In this document: positions 1-11,165 of the stretch, in pieces
Layout of the letters: the number at the start of each line of letters is the position of its first letter
Position numbering within the stretch: position 1 is the first letter of the stretch
Origin: Mya arenaria
Taxonomy: Eukaryota > Mollusca > Bivalvia > Myida > Myidae
Direction of reading: 5' to 3'
Length of the DNA stretch: 64,000 nucleotides
Assembly: GCF_026914265.1 (NCBI RefSeq)
Contig: NC_069129.1
Span: 17,097,945 to 17,161,944 of the forward strand
Program-made: the position numbers and the translations under genes
Notes under the pieces: generated by a model
Told to the model about the DNA's origin: nothing
The model's database searches: none
What the model saw: only the letters and a program-made list of their open reading frames with translations

Positions 1-409
1 ACTAGATCATCGTCTTCCAATCGAAACCCGCAGCTGGACTGGACTCGAGATACTTTCAAGGAAGTGTCCGCTGTGCCAAGCTATCAGTAGTATTGGAGAC
101 GAGTACCATTAACACCTTGAATGTAATGCATTCGTGAAAATGTAGAAAGTTATGCCAGTTTGTGAAAGAAATCTTATATACATTTTAACGCTTTTAATAC
201 ATTTTATATACTTACATGCAAACAGCAATAGGAGTTACTTTAATCTTATTTATATCGCACATCTTCGTTTAAGCATTGTTTAACATATGTCTCTCCCATT
301 ATATTTTGCTTTGTATATGTGTTTATTGAATATTCTTTTCTTTTGAAATAGCCTCGTTTCTTATTTTATATTTCTTTGTCTAATATACTCATGCTGAAAT
401 GTTATCATG
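1..409. other. gene-free AT-rich sequence
   Basis: No coding region, RNA gene or clear repeat was recognised here. The stretch is AT-rich and has stops in all frames. Confidence 0.5.
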
Positions 410-1260
410 CTGGGTTTTATGAAATAAACTAGTAACATTGTAATGACAATGTCATAATCCTATTTCCCAGGTTTCGCTTGAACGGGAATGTTATACAAGT
501 TCAAATGAAGTTGTTCACCAGTTAGGCAACCCATGGAATGATTTTCATCATCATACGGATTCATTTACCACTTCGCGTGATTAACATGGAAAAGATAATA
601 CGAAAGATTACATGACATATAATAAATTCGTGGCAATCATGGCAACATTCCAATCAAAGTCATTGCATCATTGCGAACGAAATGAAATATGAAACGAATT
701 TAATGCACATATTTATTTATAAGGTTTCTTTGGTCTCAAGTAAGCCAAATGTATGAAGATATTGAAAAGGATGGTAGTGTACGGACTCCTTGTTAAAAGC
801 TTTCCTTAGCATTTTCAGGGTAAGTATATATTTACATACATTGTACACATATATTGCGAAAACCATCTGTCCTGAAAGTAACATTTGTATTTCAAATTGG
901 ATAAATACGCGTCTAAATCATCGAGTTCATAACGGAAGGGTTGATATTTGAAGCTTATTTGTGTAACGAATTCGCAAAATTTGCAAGTCATCATCTAATT
1001 AACGTGTTTGAAGGGGGAATTGCTCGTAGTTTTCGAACCTCTTCAATGTTTCGTATTTTGTATGTTCAGTGTTGATCCTTCGCATTACGTCTGATTAACG
1101 TCTGATTATGTAGGAATTGTAACAGGAAGAATTTGTTAACTATTTTAGGAAGTATTTAGCATTGGTGAGGGCAATTGTGGTATATGCAATTTCTGTACAT
1201 GATTACCCTACCTAGTTCATATGTTTAATGATATGTTCTCAAGTAAAACGAACTTCGAAT
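410..1260 (+). repeat. dispersed repeat tract A, copy 1
   Basis: This tract lines up, with small gaps and substitutions, with 29010-29790 in the same orientation. Shared landmarks are the start (ggttttatgaaa), the segment around cggattcatttaccacttc, and the segment around cataacggaagggttgatat. A third, more diverged copy of the segment at 899-1019 lies at about 1426-1560. No coding content was recognised. It is either a transposon of unknown class or part of a segmental duplication. Confidence 0.75.
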
Positions 1261-1929
1261 CACCCTCTTGCAATTTTGACCTTGACCGCGCACTCGGCTA
1301 TGTCTTAAATGCAAGAAGCGTTTTCATTGGACGGCTACCATCGACTTTCCTGGTTTTAATGACGTAATTGGATAAAAATTCAAGTGTTGTCCAAAGTGAA
1401 AGTAGAATACCGCAACAAAAACGTTCGATTTGGATAAATACGCGTCTTACTCAACGAGTTTTCAATTGGAGGAATGATATTTCAAGCTTCTCTTTGTAAT
1501 GCATGCGCAAAGTTTGCATGTCAGTCTGTATTTAACGTGTTTTAGGGGTGAAAAATCTGTTGTTTTTCAACCTTCCGGTTCTTTCTTTATGGCAAATTTC
1601 AGTTTCTGGTTGGTGCATTTTGTTTAAATATGCCGTAAAGGTCAATCTAACAAGCATATAAGTTACATTTTTCTTGTAGATGGGAATCTTACCTTATCAG
1701 AAGTGTAAAAATTATTAGATTATCTTCATTATTTTAGGAACTATGTTCTATTGATTAGGTCCGTTTGGAATTGATGATTTTTTGCACATGTTCACCTGAT
1801 ATTTATTTATATATAAAACTTTTTTTCATGACAAATTGTGGGATAATTTTTTTAAAATGACATGAAATCACTATCTTGACAAAAAAAATAAACAATAAAA
1901 AAAAATAAAAATTATCAAAAATAAAAAAA
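1261..1929. other. gene-free; diverged internal piece of tract A
   Basis: No gene is seen. About 1426-1560 is a diverged repeat of 899-1019, sharing ggataaatacgcgtct and the segment ending in aacgtgtttt. The rest is AT-rich, with A-runs at 1880-1940. Confidence 0.5.
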
Positions 1930-2790
1930 AATATCAAAAAAATATCTTACTTTCTTTCATGCTTTACGATGAAATATGGGGTTTTAACAGTGAAATAACA
2001 ACGGTGAAAATATCAATTTGATATTTTCACTGCAAACTAAGGAGTGAAAATATCAATTTTCAGAACTACTTTTAAAATCCTTTGTTGTTACATGTATTTG
2101 CCTTGGTCAAAACAGAACACTGGACTTCAGTAAATTATGTCAAAAAAGGTTAAAAAAAATAAAGAAATATTTTATAAATTTAAATAAATATATAATTGGA
2201 AATTAACAACTTACCGTTTATTACCGGTTATCCCGTTTATCAAACATTTTACTGATCTTTGAAGCGGAATGTTCGAACATTTGCTTTCATTCCAAACAAA
2301 TTACAGACAAAAACAACTGTTCCAACATAAATAAAATTTTATAGCATCGATCAAATGTATTTTGAACTGTTAACCGTTGTAGTACGTAAAATGAGCTTCC
2401 TGGAGAATTCACACAACAATTTACAGATAGATCCGATATTTTTTACCCCACCCACATCTCAAAATGTGTCAACAAACTAGCGTGGCATTTACTCTTCTGG
2501 AAAACAAACATTTCAAAGCGAAACAGACTGGTCTCTGACAGTAAGATGACTGTTTCTTTCATGCTTTACGATGAAATATTGGGTTTTAACAGTGAAATAA
2601 CAACAGTGAAAATATCAATTTGATATTCGTGATACTCGTGATCATAAAAAACTACATTTTCACTCGTGGCTTCGCCACTCGTGAAAATATGTTTTTCTAT
2701 GACACTCGTGAAATAAAATACGATCTTACACTGAAATAAACAAATATCCTCTATGTATCCAGGTAATGTGACGAGCACCTGTGGCTTTTA
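1930..2790 (+). repeat. composite dispersed repeat E, copy 1
   Basis: Two modules are visible. 1930-2550 starts with ctttcatgctttacgatgaaatat and carries a 27-nt near-perfect palindrome at 2004-2030. 2553-2780 repeats the same opening and ends in a hairpin-rich cactcgtggcttcgccactcgtg module. Both modules recur in the same order at 43320-44560, where the second module lies further away. No protein was recognised. A non-autonomous transposon with internal inverted repeats is the likeliest identity. Confidence 0.7.
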
Positions 2791-2799
2791 CATCAACTT

Positions 2800-4480
2800 A
2801 ATTGTACGTCAGGAACACGTTGGAATCTCATATCTAGACATGTAGGAATCATACTTTATTGCTACGTTATTGCAAATTGTTTAAAAAATATTGTAAAATT
2901 TATGCAAAACACATGTTTACTAAAATTTGAGATTGATGTTCAATGGTACTGTTAATGTAAGAATGACTGTGTATATGTTATTTAATGCCTTTTGTATGGT
3001 ATTCTGTGTTTCCACGTTTGTCTAGTTTAGTTAAGGTCAGGTCTAGCTACTGGACCACTTTTAATATCAGCTCTCAAAAAAGTTAAAGTCAAAATCTGAG
3101 CAGTTACAAATACGGTATCAAATTTCAAATGGATAATAAATCGTCAAACTATCAGGCAATGGTTTATTTCATAAGATATTAACGATCGAACAATCTAAAG
3201 AAAATGATAGTGTATTGATTTATTTATGTGGAAACAAATATCATAACTAAATTCATGCACAACATAAAACATAATTTATATTTTATATCATTCAAATAAT
3301 ACATGATCCCGAGTAGTTAAAAAAACAGCGGCATTGGATGGAGTGAATGTTCATACATCGTTATTTCGTATGCAAAAATGGTAAAAGAAGCAATCTCCAT
3401 ACTTAAGGACTGGCGTATGACTTGACAGGCTGAGACATCATCAAGATTTTAGTTCAAAGTTGCCACATTTCCAGTCGCAACTACATATCAGAAGTATTTA
3501 AAAACTGTTCTAGTAAGGTACAAGGAAATACGCGAAACTGTAGCTCTTTTTCAACAGACCAGTGCCTGGTGTAAAGTGGCTGCCTAATGTAAAGTACCGA
3601 CACATGTGATGCAGTTTTCCTAGATTTTAATAAAACTGAGCAAATGTCAAGGTATCATTTAATTCCAAGTGTTAGGCAAGTAAGCTGCTGGTATCAATTG
3701 TTAACGTTCTTTCGGTATGACGCGTTGGGGGATCATGGATCTTCGACCTTCAGCAGTCGAAGAAGTACTGAGCTATCGGGGTGGTAACAGACGCCAATAC
3801 AAGAATGGCCAAGCTTGTGTATTTATTGATTTATCCCATTAATACAAATTAAGGCGGAGAAAATATTTTTGAGTTTTTTCTTAACGATTTCCTTTCCACA
3901 GCTATTTGAATTTTGCATGCAGCCCCATGTAGTGATCCTTTACCAAGATTATTCGAAGTATTGCCCTGTGGTCAAAAGCGACCTTGCCCCAGGGTGTCAG
4001 GATGTTTATATATAATTCAGTATATGATCTTTAAATCTACTTTTCTGAAACAGCAAATCCCTGACCTATGATATTTCGTGTATACTCTCATGAAGATGCC
4101 ATTTACCAAGATTGTTCAAGTTAATATGTTCCTTGGATTGAATCATGCCTCGCACCCAATATATATGCGAAAAACTACAGAAACAAGCTCAGTAGCAAAA
4201 AGTTTAAACATAAACCCGGTTTAATGGCACTGGGTAAACGCCAAAGACATAGAACATAAAAACAAAAAATCACAAACAAGAAACATGGAAGAACAGCACA
4301 AAACTCCTCAAACAGCACATGTCATAGGTTCTATATACACTTATATAGTAAAAGCATTGACAATCTTTTTTTCTGAAACAGAAATACTTTTGATAATAGT
4401 ATGTACATTTAGACTCATGAAGTGGCTATTTTTCAAATCAAGTCCAAAGGGATCTTTGTTTTTTAATGTTTAAAGTAGAA
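2800..4480 (+). repeat. dispersed repeat tract B, copy 1 (1.7 kb)
   Basis: This tract is closely matched by 34310-36020 in the same orientation over its full length. The match includes a shared minus-strand SINE insertion (3527-3790 against 35047-35310) and the short segment at 4285-4480 that happens to be open in both copies. Because the SINE is shared, the SINE was inserted before the tract was copied. The 62-67 aa open frames near the 3' end have no recognisable domain and are not called as genes. Confidence 0.8.
3527..3790 (-). mobile_element. tRNA-derived SINE (type I), old copy
   Basis: Read on the minus strand, a degraded tRNA-like head (gatagctcagt A-box at about 3765-3785) leads into a body with the landmarks gcgtcatacc, gacgttaac-like, and gttgaaaaagagct. 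The same order of landmarks is seen in the SINEs at 6255-6634 and 46385-46680. It lies inside tract B and is duplicated with it. The family resembles the tRNA-headed SINEs reported from bivalves, but I cannot assign a named family. Confidence 0.7.
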
Positions 4481-4859
4481 CTTAACTGATATTTGACATT
4501 TAATTATTACATAACGATATAAAAGATTGAAATTTTTCAAGTTTGATACGATATGTTATTCAGTTCAAATCATTTTCATAAGCTGGCAATTTTGTTACAA
4601 ACTACCCCCTGTTCGGCATTTTCCAAAAACTCGACTGACTTGCCTCCCTTGGCGTTGCTATACGTGCGTAGTTGCTTCCCTTGGTACTGCCTCTCGGTTT
4701 TGATAGAGAATGAAGATGAAACGGGAGCCAGTCAATCGACATGTCAACTTCCGCGTCCGCGAAATCAGTAAAAAAACATGGACTTTCCGAGCTTTCCAGT
4801 CCACTAACATGGTTTTATCATCAAAATAACGAGTAAAACATATGGAATCTGCTTAATCT
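4481..4859. other. gene-free flank of the LTR element
   Basis: A 72-codon open frame at 4553-4771 has no recognisable domain. The 5 bp aatct at 4855-4859 is the left target-site duplication of the LTR element that follows. Confidence 0.5.
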
Positions 4860-5062
4860 TGTAGTGCGAGTGCACTCTTTGACCTGTTGACACATGAAGT
4901 GCTGACGTCACTGGTCTGTGAGCACATCTCGGGGAGTTCGAGATCAGCTGTAGAAGAAGCAAGACGTACTTTGATATACTGCTTAATAAAAGACCTCACG
5001 TGTGCTTTCCCTAAAGCTAATGGTAAGCTAGGTTTGGTCTAAGTAATAATAGGGAATACTTT
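4860..5062 (+). repeat. 5' LTR of the gypsy element
   Basis: This 203-bp direct repeat is paired with 8902-9104. It holds an AATAAA signal at about 5005 and short TG/TT ends. The exact right edge is uncertain by about 2 nt, because the target-duplication bases and the LTR end overlap in sequence. Confidence 0.88.
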
Positions 5063-5064
5063 AA

Positions 5065-5078
5065 TGGTGGCAGCGGTG
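5065..5078 (+). promoter_or_regulatory. primer-binding site, tRNA-Leu type
   Basis: TGGTGGCAGCGGTG is the exact complement of CACCGCTGCCA plus CCA. That is the 3' end of a common metazoan tRNA-Leu class such as Leu-AAG. It begins 2 nt after the LTR, the normal place for minus-strand DNA priming. The same site, at the same spacing, occurs at 20973 in the miniature element. Confidence 0.85.
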
Positions 5079-5420
5079 TTTTATTAAGCCGTTCCAGTGC
5101 AATTGTTGCTGAAATTCTGCAACTTTAATTGGCAAATTTTCCTCGAGAATTTTCCCGCGTTTGAAGCCACATTTTTTCGTCAATTTTTGGCCATTGTTAA
5201 TTTTTTTCTGGTCTTACCAGTTGATTATTTGATTCTACGTCGTAGTCTCCATGGACTGCCACTAACCCGGCCCCTTCGTTTGCTTTTGTCTGTTTTTTGA
5301 GGCCTTTTCAGCGTCCTTAGCCACTTTTCGGACGGGAAGAGTAGCCGAACAGAAGACAAACAAGGTCGGTGGTTGTACAATCAAGTTAATCTTCTACTCA
5401 GGGGCATTTGATTTGTAAGC

Positions 5421-7447
5421 ATGGCCAGTAGTAAAGTGCTTGTAAACTTCTTGTCTGTTGAAGACTTGCAGACAATTCCAAATATTGGCCCAAGGTTAGC
5501 ATCTACTATTGTGGATTTGCGTGAGCATTATGGCAATCTCACACCAGAAAGTTTGCAGACAATGCTCCGGACACTGTCATGCAAGAGTTGGATTTCACCC
5601 CAAACAGAGACTTGGTCGGCAACACCTGCCCACCTCCTCTAGGTGTACAAACATCCCATACCACCCCTTGGTTGACGGGTTTGAGACCTTGGTTGCCTCT
5701 GCACAAAAGCAGTTGAATGACCGCATTGATCAACTTACATCAATGCTACCTAGTGTCCCACAGCACTATAAATCTGATCATTTATTGCCACGCCCCAGTG
5801 TTTACAATCAGACAAATGCCCCTGTTCCAATGGCCCACCACTATATGCCAACACCACAACAGCTGAAACCCCAGTACCCCGTTCAACAAAGGTTGGACCT
5901 GGGTAGACTGCGAGAAAGTGACAGTGACGAGGATGTCCAGTCAGCGTCTGGTATCCCTCGCTCTTACAGTACCCGACAGAAAAAGGTACGTATGCATAAA
6001 AGCAGTCGGTTACCTCACTCCAAACTCCTGTCCCTTCACCGTCTTGATTCATCTACTGATGAGTCCGACACTAGACAAGTCCCAATGATAAAGAGTGAGC
6101 AAGTCAAGTTACACTCCTCCTTGCCTGATAAGGACCCTATTTCGCAAAAACATGCGGAATACCCCCAAGAGGTAGTACAGGCGTCCCCTCATGGCCACTC
6201 TGTGCGCAAGGGTATGTATTGTATGTATTTCTTTAGACCTTGCGATCAAGGATAACCCGTGAAAGTGCAAGCACTTATTTCCAACGGGGTCCTTTGTTTT
6301 TGCTGAAGGGACAGCACGCTGAAGAGACAGTGGTGGGATACAAGGAAGTCCGGGTGCGAGACCCTAGCTCTTTTTCGAAGAGACCCCTTGGTTCTTTTAC
6401 GTGCTCGGTGTAAAGCACCGATACACGGGGTACAACATTCCTGGGTTAAACCAGTACTGAGTACACCACTTTTCCAAGCACTACCCTTTAAATGCCAAGC
6501 GCCAGGCAAGGGAGCTACTTGTACCAACTTTTAACGTCTTTTGGTATGACGCGGCCAGGGATCGAACCCACGACCTCCCGCTCCGTAAGCGGACGCTTAT
6601 CCACTAGGCCACGGAGACGGGTAGTCATGCATTGAAGGATATACCTAAATCTCTGGTATATGATGGTAAATCGAGCTGGCATTCATTTGAAATGAAGTTT
6701 CAGCAGTGTGCGCAGTCATTTGGCTGGAGTACAGATGATTGTTAACTCTGCTTATTACATTGTTTGTCAGGGAAGGCACTCGACAAATGTGCTCGATTGC
6801 TTCAATGCAGTCCACAAATGCCTTACCGTTCTTTATTGAGCAAACTTAAGGAGCGGTTCGGCTCAGAGTTTCCCGCCTCTGCGCAAGCCAAGTTCGCTGA
6901 CGCTTCCCAGGAAAAAGGTGAGTGTATGGAAGACTGGGCAGATAGGGTACAGGAGTTAGCGGCTGAAACTTTCCGGTCACTGCCGGAGACCTTCACAAAC
7001 CAGCAGGCGATAGACCGCTTCTGTCAAGGCCTGCAAGATCGAGAAGCTGGGCATAGCACCTTCATGCGTAAGTATACAACCATTGAAGAGGCCATGAATA
7101 ACATAAGGTTGTTTCAGCATTCCATGAGTGCTATGAGTAAGAGTAAATCTATTCATACAGTAGTAGATTATGACGAGGATATAGCAAATATTTACGCCGT
7201 TCAGAATCCTTCTGGACCTGCGTTAGACATGAGCGTTCTCAAGAGAGAACTACAGAGTCTGCGAGAAGAGGTGAAGCGGCTTGGAGAAGCTAGGCCCACT
7301 CAACCGCGTAGCAGACAGCAGCGTTTCAACCGTCCGCGAGGTACGTATGGCTGTTACATTTGTGATAGTAAGTCGCACTTGATCGCTGAATGTCCCCACA
7401 AGAAGGACTTTAAGGCGTTTGTTTTAAACGCAAAAGGGTCAGGATAG
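5421..7447 (+). other. gag part of the gypsy fossil
   Basis: Near the 5' end a short segment reads like a helix-hairpin-helix fold (residues such as IPNIGPRLASTIVDLREHYG). A capsid-like helical stretch lies at about 6764-7250. It is followed by a basic linker and one zinc knuckle (CYICDSKSHLIAEC). Nucleic-acid binding and particle assembly are the known roles of these parts in Ty3/gypsy elements. A SINE interrupts the region at 6255-6634. This is a fossil and not one intact frame. Confidence 0.75.
6255..6634 (-). mobile_element. tRNA-derived SINE (type I) inserted in gag
   Basis: On the minus strand a tRNA-like head at about 6545-6620 carries an A-box (gtggcctagtgg) and a B-box (gggttcgatccc). 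The anticodon region resembles Arg-ACG, but the acceptor does not pair, so this is not a tRNA gene. The body runs toward 6255 and has the same landmarks as 46385-46680. The heptamer aaggata at 6248-6254 and 6635-6641 is a plausible target duplication. The host LTR pair is young, so this SINE is at least as young, or it was copied as part of its parent element. Confidence 0.8.
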
Positions 7448-7458
7448 GGAGCCAATCC

Positions 7459-8217
7459 TTGACCCAAGAATACTCCGGCTCAAACCCAGAAGAGCGAAAC
7501 GAGGTATGTAGCAAACTTGTTTCTAATGAGACCGTACCATCCAATTCACTACCAGACGCCCCGTCTGCAGTCATTGTTTCATTAAATGAGACCACAAATG
7601 ACATACAGTCAGAAGAACAAGGCGAAACACCTACTCCTTGTTTGACACCAGGTACTCTGCCAGCTGATGGTACAGTACTTGCACCTCCTGTCAAGGTTTG
7701 TTTGTTGAAATCCATATCAGCATTAGCAAAACCGGTATGCGAGTTTGTTCTGAATTGCGACGTGTCGGACAATGTTGTCAGTGCGAAGCTCTTGCAAATT
7801 CAGAATGGTACAGTACATGTCATTGCCTATGGCAGTTACATCCTAACGGAAGAAGAGCAGAAATACTGCACTACGAGAAAAGAGCTGTTAGCAGTTGTAA
7901 GATTTACTCTGCAGTATAGACATTATTTGCTCGGTAGACCTTTTAAGGTCCGGACCGACCACTCAAGTTTGACTTGGTTGTTGAATTACAAAGAACCGCA
8001 GGATCATTTAGCTTGTTGGATTGAGGAATTGGCTCAGTTCAACATGGTCTTGGAGTGTCGATCAGGAAAGAAGTCACATCCTGGTCACTGCAATTCATAT
8101 GTAGCTGGAGTTGCAGTTGAAGATCTTCCTTGCGGTGGTTGTAATTATTGTGTGAGGGCTGACAACCAATGTGGTTCATTTTCCCGGAAGGTAGATGTAG
8201 TTCCGGTGGCAGCGTAG
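7459..8217 (+). other. pol remnant with RNase H-like part
   Basis: The stretch at about 7745-8090 reads like the RNase H domain of Ty3/gypsy polymerases. It has an acidic start (NCDVSD), then ILTEEEQKYCTTRKELLAVV, RHYLLGRPFKVRTDHSSLTWL and a GKKSHPGHC-like tail. In the family this enzyme removes the RNA strand during reverse transcription. No protease, reverse transcriptase core or integrase is recognisable beside it. It is a fossil fragment. Confidence 0.8.
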
Positions 8218-8901
8218 AAGGCTGGGGTTGGGGAAGGTCGCGCCTTCGAGAACCCAGCATCCGGGAGCGTCTGTCAGGGAGTGGGGGCTACAGCCACATT
8301 GGGTAGTACACAACGGGCACATAGTATCTCGTGGCCGGAGGGCTCAACGATACAGAGTGAGATTGTGCACAGGGGATCAGCGAGTGCTCAATACATTACA
8401 GAGCAACAACACCATGTCTGTGACAATAGTGGCAAGCCGGTGGACCAAGGGGGTTCTCCGCAAATAGATGTCTCTGAAGTAGCCGTTTCAACTTAGCCTG
8501 ATACTCAGGCTTCTCCGACAACAGCAGAAAGCAGGACATGGGATCCAGGGGGGAATGAAGTATCAATGACAGCCAACGCTTATAGTCAGCGGCTGTAAGC
8601 AGTATCCTGAAATACAGGATTAGCTGCCTTCCTTTTCTTCTAGGTGGGAGGGGGGAAGGTGAAGTAGATAGGTTTACAAAAGTTAAGCCCATAACACCTA
8701 GTTGCAGTTGGTTACTTCAAGTAGCCTCAACCAGAAGTGCTGGAAGTAAATATTTACTGATGTAGATATTTTGGTAGTCGTCAGTGGCTCGTTCAACTTA
8801 CTGGTTGGACCAGCCCTAGCAGTGATCTTGTCAGATACTTTTGACTTGATCAGCCTTCTACAGACCCCGGTGCCGTCCCAACAAAAGAAACAGGGGGAGA
8901 G

Positions 8902-9104
8902 TGTAGTGCGAGTGCACTCTTTGACCTGTTGACACATGAAGTGCTGACGTCACTGGTCTGTGAGCACATCTCGGGGAGTTCGAGATCAGCTGTAGAAGAA
9001 GCAAGACGTACTTTGATATACTGCTTAATAAAAGACCTCACGTGTGCTTTCCCTAAAGTTAATGGTAAGCTGGGTTTGGTCTAAGTAATAATAGGGAATA
9101 CTTT
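8902..9104 (+). repeat. 3' LTR of the gypsy element
   Basis: This is the partner of 4860-5062, with 2 differences in 203 bp. It is preceded by a purine tract at 8886-8901 and followed by the right aatct target duplication. Confidence 0.88.
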
Positions 9105-9109
9105 AATCT

Positions 9110-10540
9110 TCCGAAGATAAGATAAATTTTATTTTAAGTCGGCAAGTCAGAAATAACAATACAACATAAGCGACAAGCGCTTTTGAACCGACTATAACAA
9201 TAGTATACATGTTGAACAACAATATCATGGTAAGAAGCATTAAAATAATTTTGAGCATTGTTAAATAAGCACATATCACATAGCAAAGCAAGTAAAAGAG
9301 GTTAAACCTGTGAAAGATCTGCTGCTCTAGACCAGAGGCCTAAGAGACACTTAAGAAAAAGAGTAATAAAAAACTGATAGTCAAAATAGTTGCAAAAAGC
9401 AGATTAAAAGTAGTCTAAACGAAAATATCACCACAGATCAGATCTGGGATGACCTGAAGAAGTAGACGCTTTTAATTTGAAAGTTAACAGAAGGAAGTGA
9501 AACGAATCAATATGTTCAACCAAGTCAAACACTGAAAGTTTGAAACAGTTTCAAACTGACGATCCTGTGTTCCTGAACCAGGCTGAAGTCTGAATCTATG
9601 AATAATTTGGTGTACCAGTATCAGTCTAATATGCAGGGGCGATTCTAGAATTTCAATTGGGGCTAGGTCTGTTGCCCATAAGTACCCCAAATAGGCAACA
9701 GCTTTGCCTCTGTCCAATCCACTCCTTTGACCAGATGTGATGTTGAAAGACCAAGAAAAAAATTGCCAGCCATCAAAAATTTAGTCACTTAAATTCTCAT
9801 GAAAAACTTGGCATAACAGGCAGGCAAAACGATGGCAATGCCAAGCTGACTTAGTGGCAGTCATTTGACTGACAAAAGGAATCTCATGCTACGTTACAAC
9901 AAAAGTAGCTTCAAAAACCTAGGTATTATTGATGGAGTACTATCAAAGTTTGTATTTACAGAAAGGTCGTCTCTAACCGTAGGCTTGACTAAAGAGTAAC
10001 ATCCCTTTTATGTAAATTAGCCATGGAATAGATGATTTGCTAAGCAAAAGTTCTCAAATGTCAACCAAATTTTACATGAAGGTAAGCTAGATAAAACCTG
10101 CACAAAATGTTAATCATTCAGCAGAAACTTCAAATGTATGCATCTATTTATAACATTAATTTTGCAAAGCTATCTATTGTGAAATATGCAAAGAAGTGCA
10201 TGCAATTAAATGTTGTTCATTCTAAAGGTGAGAGAACTCCATCATGGTTCACGCTGGTTTTGACCAAAGACATATATTCTCTACATAGGAAATTGGTGAA
10301 ATTGCTACAAACATCTGAACATGACTAGTATGCCATGAATGTACAATGCACTGGCAGTTCCAAACCAGTGCATTGTAGTCTATGGGATGCTTAGTCACAA
10401 TCTGCCATTCACGGAATCTGACAGAGATAAATTAAGGTAAGTGTGATACAATTTCAAAGAAAGAAGTCATGTGGAAAGATTAAGGACAAACTTGCAACTC
10501 TAGAGTCTAAACAACAAAGTGGTCAAGAGTCAAGACTGAT
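9110..10540. other. gene-free stretch with one hairpin
   Basis: No gene is recognised. A perfect 12-bp inverted repeat with a 10-nt loop lies at 10343-10376 (acaatgcactgg / ccagtgcattgt). The 70-77 codon open frames here have no domain and are probably chance. Confidence 0.5.
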
Positions 10541-10545
10541 GTTAA

Positions 10546-10901
10546 AGCTGCACTCTCACACATAATAATAGCGTTTTTACAACTTTTTAATTCTTTGTCT
10601 TGGAAAGAGCAAATTTTTGCGTAAGTATCTGCAAATATATGATATAAGATTGCTGACAAAAGATCAGATCATAGAACTTCATATTTCTATTTGAAAATCC
10701 ATGTTTTATGGCTTAAATGGTTACTAACGGTTTAAGAAAAATGCATAAAACATCAATTTTTGAAATAAATATAAAAATCTGAGATCATTTTTTTTTGTCA
10801 GCAGTCTTATAAACTAGTTACAGTGCATTTTTGCAAAAATTGGCTCGATTCAAGAAAAAAATAAAAAGTTGTCAAAACGTTGGATCTGTGAGAGTGCAGT
10901 T
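10546..10901 (+). mobile_element. MITE, AGCTGCACTCTCAC family, copy 1
   Basis: The terminal inverted repeats begin AGCTGCACTCTCAC and are flanked by TTAA on both sides (10542-10545 and 10902-10905). The interior is AT-rich, non-coding and partly self-complementary. Related copies lie at 17543-18286, 31422-31769 and 60462-60797. TTAA targets are typical of piggyBac and Kolobok transposons. The superfamily is otherwise undetermined. Confidence 0.8.
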
Positions 10902-10964
10902 TTAATTTTAGTTTAAACATATTTATTTTACAACGATTGTGAAACAAGTTATTACAACATTATA

Positions 10965-11165
10965 TTAATCACTCTCGTTGGCACGATTTTACGCGAGAGT
11001 GTGGTCTTGTGTTGTGGGGGAAACCGGAGAACCCGGAGAAAACCCACTTGTCCGGCTTGGTGACCACAAACCAAACTCACATGCGCCCAAGCCGGGAATC
11101 GAACCCGGGTCGCCTAGGTGAGAAGCGAGTGCGCTAACCACTGCGCTAACCGGACAACCAACCCA
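10965..11165 (-). mobile_element. tRNA-derived SINE (type II)
   Basis: On the minus strand the tRNA-like head (gtccggttagcgcagtggtta A-box region, gggttcgattccc B-box) at about 11085-11160 runs into a body with ctccgggttctccggtttcc and a tail ending near gttggcacgatttt. The copy looks close to full length. Pieces of the same family lie at 37840-37890 (head), 40787-40860 (body) and 52507-52605 (body). Confidence 0.8.

Larger units (their letters stand above)
4860..9104 (+). mobile_element. Ty3/gypsy-type LTR retrotransposon, young but broken
   Basis: The ends are 203-bp direct repeats (4860-5062 and 8902-9104) that differ at 2 positions, so the insertion is young. They start TGTAGTG, end ACTTT and contain an AATAAA signal. 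A 5-bp target duplication (aatct) lies at 4855-4859 and 9105-9109. A primer site matching the 3' end of tRNA-Leu lies 2 nt inside the left LTR, and a purine tract (agaaacagggggagag) abuts the right one. Recognisable parts are a gag region with a CCHC zinc knuckle (7354-7395) and an RNase H-like pol segment (about 7700-8100). At 4.2 kb it is short for the family and is broken in several places, so it is not autonomous. A SINE sits inside the gag part. Confidence 0.9.

Noticed and set aside
4285-4473. Conserved small protein (also at 35817-36020)
   Set aside because: The frame is shared only because the whole 1.7-kb tract is duplicated. The two frames end differently and show no domain.
6545-6620. 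Host tRNA-Arg gene on the minus strand
   Set aside because: A- and B-boxes are good, but the two acceptor strands do not pair and the unit runs into a SINE body shared with other copies.
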